64,000 bases of DNA from Candidatus Harpocratesius repetitus (GTDB lineage Archaea > Asgardarchaeota > Lokiarchaeia > Sigyniarchaeales > Promethearchaeaceae): contig JAIZWK010000001.1 in assembly GCA_021498095.1 (NCBI GenBank), positions 2,977,450-3,041,449 on the forward strand, in the 5' to 3' direction. Below are positions 38,156-46,367 of this stretch, one piece after another (position 1 is the stretch's first letter; every line of letters begins with the position of its first letter). The position numbers and the translations under genes were made by a program. Below the pieces are notes generated by a model. That model did no database searches. It was not told where the DNA came from and saw only the letters and a list, made by a program, of their open reading frames with translations.

Positions 38156-39463
38156 TCATTGCTTACGTTTTCTTATGTATAATCCAAAAATCAAAGAAAT
38201 AAATAGAAAAGATCCTAAACTTAAAATAATTTTCAACCAATTGCTAAAAATTAATACTGATTGAGGTTCTATTGTTGTATTTTTTACTTCAAAATCCATT
38301 TGAAAATCGAAATAATATTTTTGAGAATTTCCAAGCGGATATAAAAATGGAAATTCAGGAATTCCATCAGTATCATTCGTTATCAGATCTAAAGGTGGAT
38401 CAATTCCTTCTTCATACCATCCACCTATAGTTGTAATCAAATGAACATAATCCATTTGATATAAATACTGCAAAGCGGATTCATTTCCATAATGAAAATA
38501 AGGTTTCCCCCATGTTGGATCGGCACTAACCCAACCTAAAGTTGGCAAATAGTATTGCACCCAAGCATGACCTGGAATTTCATTATCAGAATTAATAGAA
38601 TAACTCCATTTATCTCCAGACGAAAGAGTATATTTTGGAATTGGATCTGATAATGAGCCATCAATTAGAGCAATTCCCAAAACTTTTCGCGCAGGAATTC
38701 CCGCTGCACGTAATAAACCAACCATCAATGTTGAAAATTCAGAACAATCACCTGAAAATGTGTTTATTATTTCCTTTAATGTCAAAACTTCTATAGAATC
38801 TGTGTAGTTCATAGATTTTTCAATAAAAAGATATATTGATTCAACAACTTGCTTTATATTTGTTGAATTATGAGTAATAGAATAAACCAGTGATTGCACT
38901 TGTGAATCATTTATTTCATAATATGGTTGTTGTGAAGTGTAAAATTGATAAAGCCAATCAGATGTGTTATAATCAGATAAAGATAAATTTGAAGGAATTA
39001 TGTAAGAAGTTGATTTTAGGGTTACGTTATAGGTTGCAGAAAATGAAAATTCAGTGAGATCTTGATATGGATTCATATTAACTTCATAATAATCGAATGA
39101 ATTATTGTAGACATCACTGGGATCAAATGAATAATTTTGATAAAATGCAGGGGGATTAAAATCTATCAATTTAGACGATTGAATATATGTATGATTTTCA
39201 TTTCCAGTTTCCCATGATTTCAATCGAGGAATCCATATTTTAAATGTACTTCGATAGGGAGATTGAGCTATATAATCAATGTTATAGGTTATTTCCATGT
39301 TAACAGATTCATCTGATTGAAAAGGAACAGGAATAAAAGAAGAAGATGCTTGTACTGAAGGAATTAATGAAAGTAACAAAACTTGAATTAAAAATATAAC
39401 AAAGAAGAATAAAAATTTTTTATCAAAATCATAGTAAAGTGATTTCTTTATTGTTTTATGCAT
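38156..39463 (-). CDS. Membrane-anchored transglutaminase-like cysteine peptidase-fold protein
   Basis: An N-terminal hydrophobic segment (FLFFFVIFLIQVLLLSLIP, about 18-36) acts as signal/anchor and a C-terminal helix (LIFGLYIRKR end) anchors it again. The transglutaminase core has the triad C240 (SGDCSEFSTL), H299 (GHAWVQYY) and D315 (SADPTWGK). The region between the anchor and the core is a beta-rich ectodomain with many N-x-S/T sites, which suits glycosylation of archaeal surface proteins. Prokaryotic proteins of this fold are usually peptidases rather than cross-linkers. It begins 14 bases downstream of the Trm9-like gene on the same strand. Confidence 0.8.
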   Translation of the reverse strand: MHKTIKKSLYYDFDKKFLFFFVIFLIQVLLLSLIPSVQASSSFIPVPFQSDESVNMEITYNIDYIAQSPYRSTFKIWIPRLKSWETGNENHTYIQSSKLIDFNPPAFYQNYSFDPSDVYNNSFDYYEVNMNPYQDLTEFSFSATYNVTLKSTSYIIPSNLSLSDYNTSDWLYQFYTSQQPYYEINDSQVQSLVYSITHNSTNIKQVVESIYLFIEKSMNYTDSIEVLTLKEIINTFSGDCSEFSTLMVGLLRAAGIPARKVLGIALIDGSLSDPIPKYTLSSGDKWSYSINSDNEIPGHAWVQYYLPTLGWVSADPTWGKPYFHYGNESALQYLYQMDYVHLITTIGGWYEEGIDPPLDLITNDTDGIPEFPFLYPLGNSQKYYFDFQMDFEVKNTTIEPQSVLIFSNWLKIILSLGSFLFISLIFGLYIRKRKQ

Positions 39464-39477
39464 ATCTGATCAAGCTA

Positions 39478-40230
39478 TTAAAATTTTCCCTCCTTTTTTT
39501 TTTGTGGGTTATTTCCTATAAAAAGAAAGTTATTTTTTTCCTTACGTGCTCCAAATGCTTGTATTAAGATTGGAGTAAAGTTTTTAGTTAATTTTCTAAA
39601 TTCAACAGCTCTAAATAAATGATAAAATCGATTAACGGTCAAATTTCCTTGGGAACTTGATAATTTCCAAGGAACAATTACATCACCTACTTCAAAATCA
39701 ATAGTATTGTTAAAATAAGGTTTGTCTTTACATGCATCATAAGTCATTTTTGTTATTTGATGTATATATTCTTTGATAAATCTTTTTTGTTTAAATCTCC
39801 ATACAGTAATTACTATTAAGGCATTCATTGTAGATATTCGTTGAAACTCAACCATGACATTTTCTCTAGTAATACTACCTTTAATATGATGAATGCTGGC
39901 AATTGCGAAAATTCCATCTAAAGAATCTGATCGAAATGGAAGAGCACATATATCTGCTTGGATTTTCATACTATTTGATTGATTTCTTTTAAGCATTTCT
40001 CTTGATTGATCAAGATCGATTAAGATTCGGCAGTATTTTAATAAATATTCTGAATGTCGCCCAGAACCTGAACCTAAATCAGCAAAAATATATGATTTTT
40101 GATTACTTTTTTGATCAAAGTATTGATTCTTTTGAAAATATTTAGTTAAATAAGGTGTTAAAATGGAAATCAAAGGTGGCCATGGATGTTGGCGTTTATT
40201 ACTCCAATCTTGTGCAATTCTATCAAACAT
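39478..40230 (-). CDS. Trm9/ALKBH8-like SAM-dependent tRNA methyltransferase
   Basis: A class I methyltransferase with motif I FADLGSGSGRHSEYLL. Two segments are those of Trm9/ALKBH8: the opening MFDRIAQDWSNKRQHPWP (family pattern F-x-x-I-A-x-x-x-x-x-x-R-x-x-P-W-P) and the late GDVIVPWKL followed by VNRFYHLF. Trm9 methylates 5-carboxymethyl on wobble uridine 34 of tRNA, usually with the zinc protein Trm112. The protein would be cytoplasmic; no Trm112-like gene is seen here. The internal loop is longer than usual. It lies upstream of the transglutaminase-like gene and is divergent from the YkgJ-like gene. Confidence 0.75.
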   Translation of the reverse strand: MFDRIAQDWSNKRQHPWPPLISILTPYLTKYFQKNQYFDQKSNQKSYIFADLGSGSGRHSEYLLKYCRILIDLDQSREMLKRNQSNSMKIQADICALPFRSDSLDGIFAIASIHHIKGSITRENVMVEFQRISTMNALIVITVWRFKQKRFIKEYIHQITKMTYDACKDKPYFNNTIDFEVGDVIVPWKLSSSQGNLTVNRFYHLFRAVEFRKLTKNFTPILIQAFGARKEKNNFLFIGNNPQKKKEGKF

Positions 40231-40282
40231 TTCTCTTCATTAAATTAATTAATATACTTTAATATTTTAAATTAAAGTTATC

Positions 40283-41026
40283 GTGGCGATCAACTTGGAA
40301 AAAAAAAAAACCGAATCTAAAAATCTTGGCCCCCCATATCATTTTGAATGCACACAATGTGGAAGATGTTGTTCTGATCCAGATACAATTGTAAATTTAA
40401 CTTACAGTGATATTTTACGCATGCAAGAAGAATTAAACTATAATTTAAATGATTTTTTAAAAATAATCGGATTCTACCACTTTGACCATATACCAACTGA
40501 AAAAGAATTAGAACAAATGGTCATCCCTCCAATTCAAACTGAACGAGGATTAGCCTTTGTTGGACTTCGTAAAAAATCTAATGGTAGATGTATTTTTTTA
40601 TCAAAAAAAAATAAATGCAAAATCTATTCTGCCAGACCTAATTTATGTCGCACATTTCCTTTTCATTTTCATTCTCATCCTATTTCTCAACCAAAAAAGG
40701 GATTGGATATCAAAATGAATTTTACTCAAAAAGCTATCGAATATTGTCCTGGACTATCTTCAAATACGGAAATTGATAAAGTTTATTGGTTAGATATAGG
40801 AAAAATGGCAACAGCAGCCATTTTAAAAGAAGTAATATTGGTGAAAAAATGGAATAAAGCAGTTGAAGAAAAAAAAATTAAACCAATAGCAGAAAATTAT
40901 TTACGAATAGTTTTAAACTTGTTTGAAAACAAAAAGAAGATAAAAATTAATAAAAAAACAATAAAAAAGAATTATCAATCAATTATTAAACGAAAATTGA
41001 AAGAAAAAAGCGTAAACAATAAATAG
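40283..41026 (+). CDS. YkgJ-family cysteine cluster protein
   Basis: The N-terminal part has FECTQCGRCCSDPDT (residues 21-35), and later GRCIFLSKKNKCKIYSARPNLCRTFPF; together they form the CxxCxxCC...C...C...C pattern of the YkgJ/UPF0153 family, presumed zinc- or Fe-S-binding. The last ~80 residues are a Lys/Asn-rich basic helical tail. The function of the family is unknown. The start is GTG at 40283; there is no ATG before the first cysteine motif. It is 52 bases from the divergent methyltransferase gene. Confidence 0.82.
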   Translation: MAINLEKKKTESKNLGPPYHFECTQCGRCCSDPDTIVNLTYSDILRMQEELNYNLNDFLKIIGFYHFDHIPTEKELEQMVIPPIQTERGLAFVGLRKKSNGRCIFLSKKNKCKIYSARPNLCRTFPFHFHSHPISQPKKGLDIKMNFTQKAIEYCPGLSSNTEIDKVYWLDIGKMATAAILKEVILVKKWNKAVEEKKIKPIAENYLRIVLNLFENKKKIKINKKTIKKNYQSIIKRKLKEKSVNNK

Positions 41027-41044
41027 ATTATTATGAATGATTTT

Positions 41045-42484
41045 TTATTCTTTAATTTTTAATGGAATTAAAGAATTTACAGTGTCAATCCCAATTTGGA
41101 CCAATTTCTCTGTTTCATTCATAGATGTTTGTGATTCGGCAGTTATACGTAAAATTGGAGTTGTTCCAGATTTCCTTATTAATATCCATCCACCTTTAAA
41201 ACGTAAATGTACTCCATCAACTAACGTACGTTTGAAGTCGCTGTATCCAGCTTTTTTTAAATTGTTTTCTAATTTCTCAGCTATTGTGAGATAATCTTGA
41301 GATCTAAAATGTAAATCTTCTTCGAGCTCAACATTCTTTTTCAGATATGGAAACTCTGGTATGTCTGCAAATAATTCACTAAACTTACATTTATAATGTG
41401 AAAGATATTTTAACAGAATCGCAATAGTAGCTAAACTATCTGGTGCTTTATGATCAGTTTTTTCTGGCCAAATATAAACGCCACAATTTTCCCCTCCTAA
41501 AAATGCATTATTTTTTAACATTGCTTGTGAAACGTTTATATCGCCGACTTTTGTTCGATATACATTCACTCCCAAAGGTTCTAAAACTGCTTCAATAACT
41601 CCAGATGAATTAACAGGTGTTACAACGGACAATTGTGGTCTAGATGATTTAGTAGGGTATTTTGAATTAATATATTCTTTTGCTAAAAAGGTCAAAATTC
41701 GTATAGGTTCAACAACATTACCTTTTTCATCCAAAAATACTACCCGATCTGCATCTCCATCGAATGCAATACCCATTTGTATTTTTGATGAATGTTGAAT
41801 AAATAAACGTAAATCTTCTAAATTTTTTGGACTTGGCTCAGAGAGTCTACCTGGAAAAGTACCATCTGGTTGTGAATTCAAAGTAATAAAATCTAAACCT
41901 AATGCACTAAGCAATTTTGGACCTATTTCAGATGCACTACCATTTCCTGGATCGACAATAACTGTAAAATGATCATCTTCACAATGATATTGAATTCGTT
42001 TCATTATGTGTTCAATATGTCTATCATTAATACCAAAGATCTGAGTAACTGTTCCAAGTCTATTATATTCTTTTCGAACAAAAGCTCTCTCGTTGTAAAT
42101 TGTTTCAATCTCAGCTTCTTGTTCTGGACTAAAGCCTAAACCCCCTTTATTCCAAAGTTTAACACCAATATATTCTGGAGGATTGTGAGACGCTGTAATC
42201 ATCACTCCACAATCTGCATCGAGGAAATCAATAGACATAGCTAAAGTTGGGGTTGTAACCATTCCTATAGTATATACCTTGCATCCAGTACTTACTAAAC
42301 CACTTATAATCGCATATTCAATTGCAAGTGCAGCTGTGCGAATATCCCTACCAATAACAACTTTACCAGAATTAATAGCGGTTCCAATTGCTTCACCAAG
42401 GCGAAGTGCCATATTTGGGGTAAAAGTTTGTTCTGATTTATCATATGTTGAAAATTTTTTTCGTATTCCACATGTTCCAAACAT
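41045..42484 (-). CDS. Phosphohexomutase (phosphoglucosamine/phosphoglucomutase/phosphomannomutase family)
   Basis: It isomerises hexose phosphates through a phosphoserine. Landmarks are MFGTCGIRKKF at the start, the active serine S99 in MITASHNPPEYIGVK, the Mg loop DGDADR at 242-247, the sugar-binding GGENCG and the phosphate loop RKSGTTPILR near the end. Length (479) is at the upper end of the family. The exact substrate (glucose, mannose or glucosamine phosphate) is not readable. The start is the ATG at 42484, giving the family's M-x-GT-x-GIR N-terminus; a TTG three codons upstream is unlikely. It is 100 bases downstream of the membrane operon on the same strand. Confidence 0.93.
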   Translation of the reverse strand: MFGTCGIRKKFSTYDKSEQTFTPNMALRLGEAIGTAINSGKVVIGRDIRTAALAIEYAIISGLVSTGCKVYTIGMVTTPTLAMSIDFLDADCGVMITASHNPPEYIGVKLWNKGGLGFSPEQEAEIETIYNERAFVRKEYNRLGTVTQIFGINDRHIEHIMKRIQYHCEDDHFTVIVDPGNGSASEIGPKLLSALGLDFITLNSQPDGTFPGRLSEPSPKNLEDLRLFIQHSSKIQMGIAFDGDADRVVFLDEKGNVVEPIRILTFLAKEYINSKYPTKSSRPQLSVVTPVNSSGVIEAVLEPLGVNVYRTKVGDINVSQAMLKNNAFLGGENCGVYIWPEKTDHKAPDSLATIAILLKYLSHYKCKFSELFADIPEFPYLKKNVELEEDLHFRSQDYLTIAEKLENNLKKAGYSDFKRTLVDGVHLRFKGGWILIRKSGTTPILRITAESQTSMNETEKLVQIGIDTVNSLIPLKIKE

Positions 42485-42584
42485 TGCATTCAAATAAATG
42501 GAATATTTAAAAAAAGAAAAATGTTTGGATATTTAAGCTCGCAATCTTAATCTCTCTTATTATTCTTTATCTCTTTGTATCCAT

Positions 42585-44057
42585 TTATTCTATTTTAAAT
42601 TCAAAAAGTGTATATAAAATTATAGAAATGTAAAAAATACAAACAATTATCCAAGATGATCTATTATTTTTTTCTATTTGATGAATTTTAGATGATACTG
42701 TTTCAGATTTACTAAAATAGAGTGAATTATAAATCCAAATGATACTTAAGGTTTTAAAAATAACCAATCCAATTCCAATAATCAAAATAATCCATAGAAT
42801 AATAAGATCAATTGAATTTGGTAACAAATTTTGCGCTGTACTAAGCAAACTTGAATAATACATTTCAAAAAACTGGTAACCGGGAGAATTCTTAAAAAAG
42901 AACATTCCAGGAACCAATAATATAAATACTAACTCTACACTTGTCTTTTTAAATATTATTAATTTACCTACATCATTCTTATCATAAGCATTGATAATAG
43001 GTTCAAGCAAAGCAAATAAAATACTGTTTATTACAAGAGTTAGAATATAAAAGATTATTGCTGTCGTATAAAATAATGATTTAGCTTGAGCAGAAAAATA
43101 ATAACCAGAAAGAATTAACAAAAATACTTGAAACTCGATTCCCGATATAAGGATTAAGATTCCTGCAAATTTTAGCCGATCTTGCGCCATCTTTTTACTA
43201 TATTCTCTAATTAATTCAGCAAACAGCCATATTAAATCTATAATTGCCACTCCAAAAAAGATATATCCCAAAGTATGATCAAAACTTATAAAAATTGTTA
43301 GTAGTTGAAAAATAAATAATCCCATTAATGGGAAAAAAACCAAAGTTAATATACCAACAGTAAAAGAAGATGAATTTACGAAATTTTTTCTAATGGATCG
43401 TGAAAATATAAAACTAAATCCAGAAAATAAACCCAAGGTTATAAAGAATCCAAAATAATTCAAATATTTTCGAATTGATGGAATGGATGTAAAACTATAT
43501 GAAAGATCTTTTAAATTATAAGAAAAATAGTCAAAAGCGACCGATAATATCAGAATAATTAATAAAAAGGTAACAAAAGAAACCATTTCTCTAAATTCTT
43601 TAAAGTAAATTGGATCTTTTTTATAATCTCCTGTGAAACTGAGAAAATATATTGAATTTAGCAAGATGATATAAGAAAGTGCAATTATAAAAATACTAGA
43701 AGATAATTCAATCAAAAGAGTCGAAATTACGATAAGCATGAACAAGAGAGATATACTTTGATTTGAATGTGAGCGTAGGATCTGATGTTTACTCACAATA
43801 TGAAGAATTAAAAAGATTGTCAAAATTATGTCAGTAATTAACCAATTCGTTGAATCTTCAGGTAAAAAAATGGTTAAAAAATCTAAAAATCGGAAAGCCG
43901 GAGAAATGAGAATTAAATTTTGCATAATTAATGCAAGAATCAAACCTGTGTTTACAAGATAAAAAGAATACTTTGGTTGATGCATAAATGGAAAGATTAA
44001 CAATAAAGAAAGAAATAATATCATAATTGGTAAATTATTTAAAATAACTTCAAACAT
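42585..44057 (-). CDS. Polytopic membrane protein, distantly antiporter-subunit-like
   Basis: 490 residues with around 13-14 hydrophobic segments and few charges. The layout (FREMVSFVTFLLI and then LNYFGFFITLGLFSGFSF) and size recall NuoN/MrpD antiporter-like subunits of complex I, but the conserved lysines, TM5 glutamate and proline-rich loops of that family are absent, so the resemblance may be only topological. It is the last gene of a run with a small membrane protein and an ATPase. The preferred start is the ATG at 44057, nine bases after GAGGAG; an ATG directly abutting that sequence (44066) is the alternative. Its start overlaps the end of the preceding gene. Confidence 0.6.
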   Translation of the reverse strand: MFEVILNNLPIMILFLSLLLIFPFMHQPKYSFYLVNTGLILALIMQNLILISPAFRFLDFLTIFLPEDSTNWLITDIILTIFLILHIVSKHQILRSHSNQSISLLFMLIVISTLLIELSSSIFIIALSYIILLNSIYFLSFTGDYKKDPIYFKEFREMVSFVTFLLIILILSVAFDYFSYNLKDLSYSFTSIPSIRKYLNYFGFFITLGLFSGFSFIFSRSIRKNFVNSSSFTVGILTLVFFPLMGLFIFQLLTIFISFDHTLGYIFFGVAIIDLIWLFAELIREYSKKMAQDRLKFAGILILISGIEFQVFLLILSGYYFSAQAKSLFYTTAIIFYILTLVINSILFALLEPIINAYDKNDVGKLIIFKKTSVELVFILLVPGMFFFKNSPGYQFFEMYYSSLLSTAQNLLPNSIDLIILWIILIIGIGLVIFKTLSIIWIYNSLYFSKSETVSSKIHQIEKNNRSSWIIVCIFYISIILYTLFEFKIE

Positions 44058-44409
44058 TTTTTTCATCTCCTCTTTTTTTTAATTCTGGAGCTACTGCAAA
44101 TTTCTCCCAAATAACAGATTCATTTTCATTAAATAACTCATTTTCTTCAATGGTAATTAAAGAGTGAAAATTCTTGTCATTAAAGATGTTTTGGATAAAG
44201 AAGATAAAAAAAGGTAATAGAATGAATACAAAGCTATTCTGAATTAGAAAAATAATAATCATAATTACTGTGAGAAAGAAAACGGAATGGAATAATGGTC
44301 GATATTTTCGTTTAGTTATTGAATTTAAGAAGAGAAAAATAATTCCTAAACCCATAAAAAGATAAATATATTCTAAATTAGCAATAATAAATTCTTGAAT
44401 CGATCCCAT
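44050..44409 (-). CDS. Small membrane protein upstream of the polytopic protein
   Basis: 119 residues with three hydrophobic segments (about 10-28, 40-58 and 62-75) and a hydrophilic C-terminal 40 residues with an acidic stretch (EENELFNENESVIWEK). Size and topology recall NuoK/MrpC, but the conserved glutamates in the second and third helices of those subunits are not apparent. It overlaps the polytopic gene by eight bases and starts 30 bases after the ATPase gene ends. The ATG at 44409 has no strong ribosome-binding site. Confidence 0.58.
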   Translation of the reverse strand: MGSIQEFIIANLEYIYLFMGLGIIFLFLNSITKRKYRPLFHSVFFLTVIMIIIFLIQNSFVFILLPFFIFFIQNIFNDKNFHSLITIEENELFNENESVIWEKFAVAPELKKRGDEKNV

Positions 44410-44438
44410 GGTACATGTTTATTTTGTCCTAAGATTTC

Positions 44439-45908
44439 TTAAAATTTTCGCATTTCTTTAAAAAAAATTTGCTCATATGTGAGTGAAAATATTTTAAATT
44501 CTCTAAATGAGGATTTTATTTCATGATTATAAAAATCAATTAATAGAAGATAACATTTCTTAGGATTGAAAAAATCCTTTATAAAAGAAAGTGAAGCAGA
44601 TATCTCATCCAAAATAATTGAAATTGGCCGATTATCATACCATAAGCATTTACCAATCAATAACTCTTGATTTTTTGTATTCCAAGCAACAATAGGATAA
44701 TATCGAGACCTTACCCACCAGGAACCAATTTTGTCAAAATTAAACCAAGTTAAAGCCATTTTTGGAAGATATATCAAAACTTGTTCAGAAATTACGTCAA
44801 CAATCTGTAAACTTAAACTTTGGTGAAGAGAATTTATAGAAAATTTATGCATAGCAATATTACTAAAATTTGGAAAAATAAATCCAAAATAAAATTGCAA
44901 AAAAGGAACTTGAATAAAATAAAGCCCAATACGTGAATTTTTTTTTGCTAAAAGAGGTAATTCACGCTTAATAATTGAAGATTGCATCAAATTTTGAAGA
45001 TATTGAGACAGATCAGAACTTTTCATATTCAATTGCAATCGTATTTCTTTCAGAGTTTTCTTATTTTGTGCAATACATGCTAAAATTTCTATATATACAT
45101 TTAGATTTTTGAAATATTGTAATAAAAAGTACTCCACTTCCATTTTCCATAAAGGTGCTTGTATAGATAAATTAGAATGTAAAAACTGCCATATTGGAAT
45201 CGAAATTTGGTTTAAGTACTTAGGAATTCCTCCAAATAAGGCAAATGTTATTAGAGCTTCATCTTGTGAAATTGTTGGATGAAAAAGAAATAATTCATGT
45301 ATTTTTATAGGCGATAATTGAAATTTGATTTGAGTAAACGATGATTGAGGGAAAACTTGATCTAAATACAGCCGGTTGATCGATAAACTATGAATAAATA
45401 TGATTTTAATTGAAGTATTAGAAAGTAATTGGATGAAGAATTCGTTAAAAATTTTCGAATTCAAAATATCGAATTTATCGACATTATCAATTATAATATA
45501 TTGAATTTTTTTTCCTAAAGTTTTGAAAAATGGAACTTTATAAGGCTCCAATAACTGCAAATCAGGATGAAGATAGAAGATTGATTTAAGAAAGCTATCA
45601 AACTCATCTTTTTTTCGTATATAGAAATAGAAATATGGATTATTGTTTACTATGTTCAAAACAGAAGTCGTTTTCCCCACTTGGAAAAATCCAAATATAT
45701 GAATTACAGAATAATTTGATTCTTGAATTAAATCTTTTAATTGTTGATATTGATCTGTTTCGATAAATTTCAAGGGAAAATCTTCATTTTTTTGTTTTTG
45801 GGCAATAATACTTCTTTTCTTCTTTACAACATGTTCTTTCTTTGATGTTTTCCTTTTTGTTACCATTGATGTGCTTTTTAATTTCTCTAGATCATCCAAG
45901 AAACTCAA
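44439..45908 (-). CDS. Archaeal ATPase (ATPase_2/DUF234-type) with degenerate nuclease motif
   Basis: A basic N-terminal ~40 residues precedes a P-loop GFFQVGKTT (73-81). Walker B reads IIIDNVDKF, so the usual catalytic Glu after Asp is Asn. The central winged-helix-like region (KKTLKEIRLQLNMKSSDLSQYLQ) and a C-terminal DUF234-like part follow. In DUF234 the end usually carries a nuclease-type D-x(n)-ECKW; here the matching positions read GSWWVRSRYYPIVAWN and LIGKCLWYDN, so the acidic residues are lost. It is probably an ATP-binding protein with weak hydrolysis and no nuclease activity. The start is TTG, overlapping the stop of the upstream small gene by four bases (translational coupling); an ATG 42 bases downstream is possible. 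Confidence 0.72.
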   Translation of the reverse strand: MSFLDDLEKLKSTSMVTKRKTSKKEHVVKKKRSIIAQKQKNEDFPLKFIETDQYQQLKDLIQESNYSVIHIFGFFQVGKTTSVLNIVNNNPYFYFYIRKKDEFDSFLKSIFYLHPDLQLLEPYKVPFFKTLGKKIQYIIIDNVDKFDILNSKIFNEFFIQLLSNTSIKIIFIHSLSINRLYLDQVFPQSSFTQIKFQLSPIKIHELFLFHPTISQDEALITFALFGGIPKYLNQISIPIWQFLHSNLSIQAPLWKMEVEYFLLQYFKNLNVYIEILACIAQNKKTLKEIRLQLNMKSSDLSQYLQNLMQSSIIKRELPLLAKKNSRIGLYFIQVPFLQFYFGFIFPNFSNIAMHKFSINSLHQSLSLQIVDVISEQVLIYLPKMALTWFNFDKIGSWWVRSRYYPIVAWNTKNQELLIGKCLWYDNRPISIILDEISASLSFIKDFFNPKKCYLLLIDFYNHEIKSSFREFKIFSLTYEQIFFKEMRKF

Positions 45909-46132
45909 CTTTTTACCACATCCTGCTCAATAAGTTTCAATAAATCTCGATCCAATATTTCACTGGCTTTTAAAAAAGAGTCTATTGTTATTTTATTAGA
46001 ATTATGTAAAAGTTGAGTCAAGCGCTCATAAAATTCATATAATTGAGCGATACCTTTTTTTAAGTTTCTTCCTGTTAAATTCGATTGAATCGGAACGAGT
46101 ATACCTATTGTTTTCTTATCCTTTGGATTCAA
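45905..46132 (-). CDS. Small protein heading the ATPase/membrane-protein operon
   Basis: 75 residues, mixed charge and helical (KKGIAQLYEFYERLTQLLH, ASEILDRDLLKLIEQ), no membrane segment and no recognised motif. It starts with TTG; AGGTG lies eight bases upstream, and no in-frame ATG exists, so this is the likely start. It lies directly under the CTTAAG array and TATA-like element and overlaps the ATPase gene by four bases. A regulator or adaptor of the ATPase is a guess based only on position. Confidence 0.55.
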   Translation of the reverse strand: MNPKDKKTIGILVPIQSNLTGRNLKKGIAQLYEFYERLTQLLHNSNKITIDSFLKASEILDRDLLKLIEQDVVKS

Positions 46133-46150
46133 AATATCTACACCTAAAAA

Positions 46151-46161
46151 ATATATTATAA
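46151..46161 (-). promoter_or_regulatory. TATA-like element of the small-protein/ATPase operon
   Basis: On the minus strand TTATAATATAT lies just downstream of the first CTTAAG palindrome. It would place transcription start near the TTG start codon at 46132, while a ribosome-binding site (46141-46145) lies between the two, so the exact start site is uncertain. Confidence 0.45.
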
Positions 46162-46163
46162 TC

Positions 46164-46276
46164 TACTTAAGTATTACTTAAGTAAACTTAAGTATATTAA
46201 TCTAAGTGTTTTTTTTTTAGAAATTAGAATCTAATAAATTCCATTTACTTAAGTTAATGAAAATTATACTTAAGTA
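46164..46276. promoter_or_regulatory. Phased array of five CTTAAG-centred palindromes
   Basis: The hexamer CTTAAG occurs at 46166, 46177, 46187, 46248 and 46269. The first two sit in the 10-bp palindrome TACTTAAGTA, the third is AACTTAAGTA, the fourth TACTTAAGTT and the fifth TACTTAAGTA. Spacings are 11, 10, 61 and 21 bases, close to whole turns of the double helix, so bound proteins would line up on one face. The array is immediately upstream of the TATA-like element of the operon 42585-46132. This is the usual form of a multi-site operator for a dimeric or cooperative regulator. The gene for the regulator is not identified. Confidence 0.65.
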
Positions 46277-46367
46277 AAAAAGAAGGAAGTATTTATATCA
46301 ATTAAACAAGAAGAAAAGTAAAATATAGAATAGAAGATGATCCAGATAATATGTGAAGAATCCTTAA

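Noticed and set aside
41037..41294. Plus-strand frame over the phosphohexomutase end
   Set aside because: The minus strand encodes the phosphate-binding loop RKSGTTPILR of the mutase there.
46164..46276. The CTTAAG repeats as a CRISPR array
   Set aside because: The repeats are only 10 bases long, the intervals are unequal and there are no spacers of constant length; an operator array fits better.
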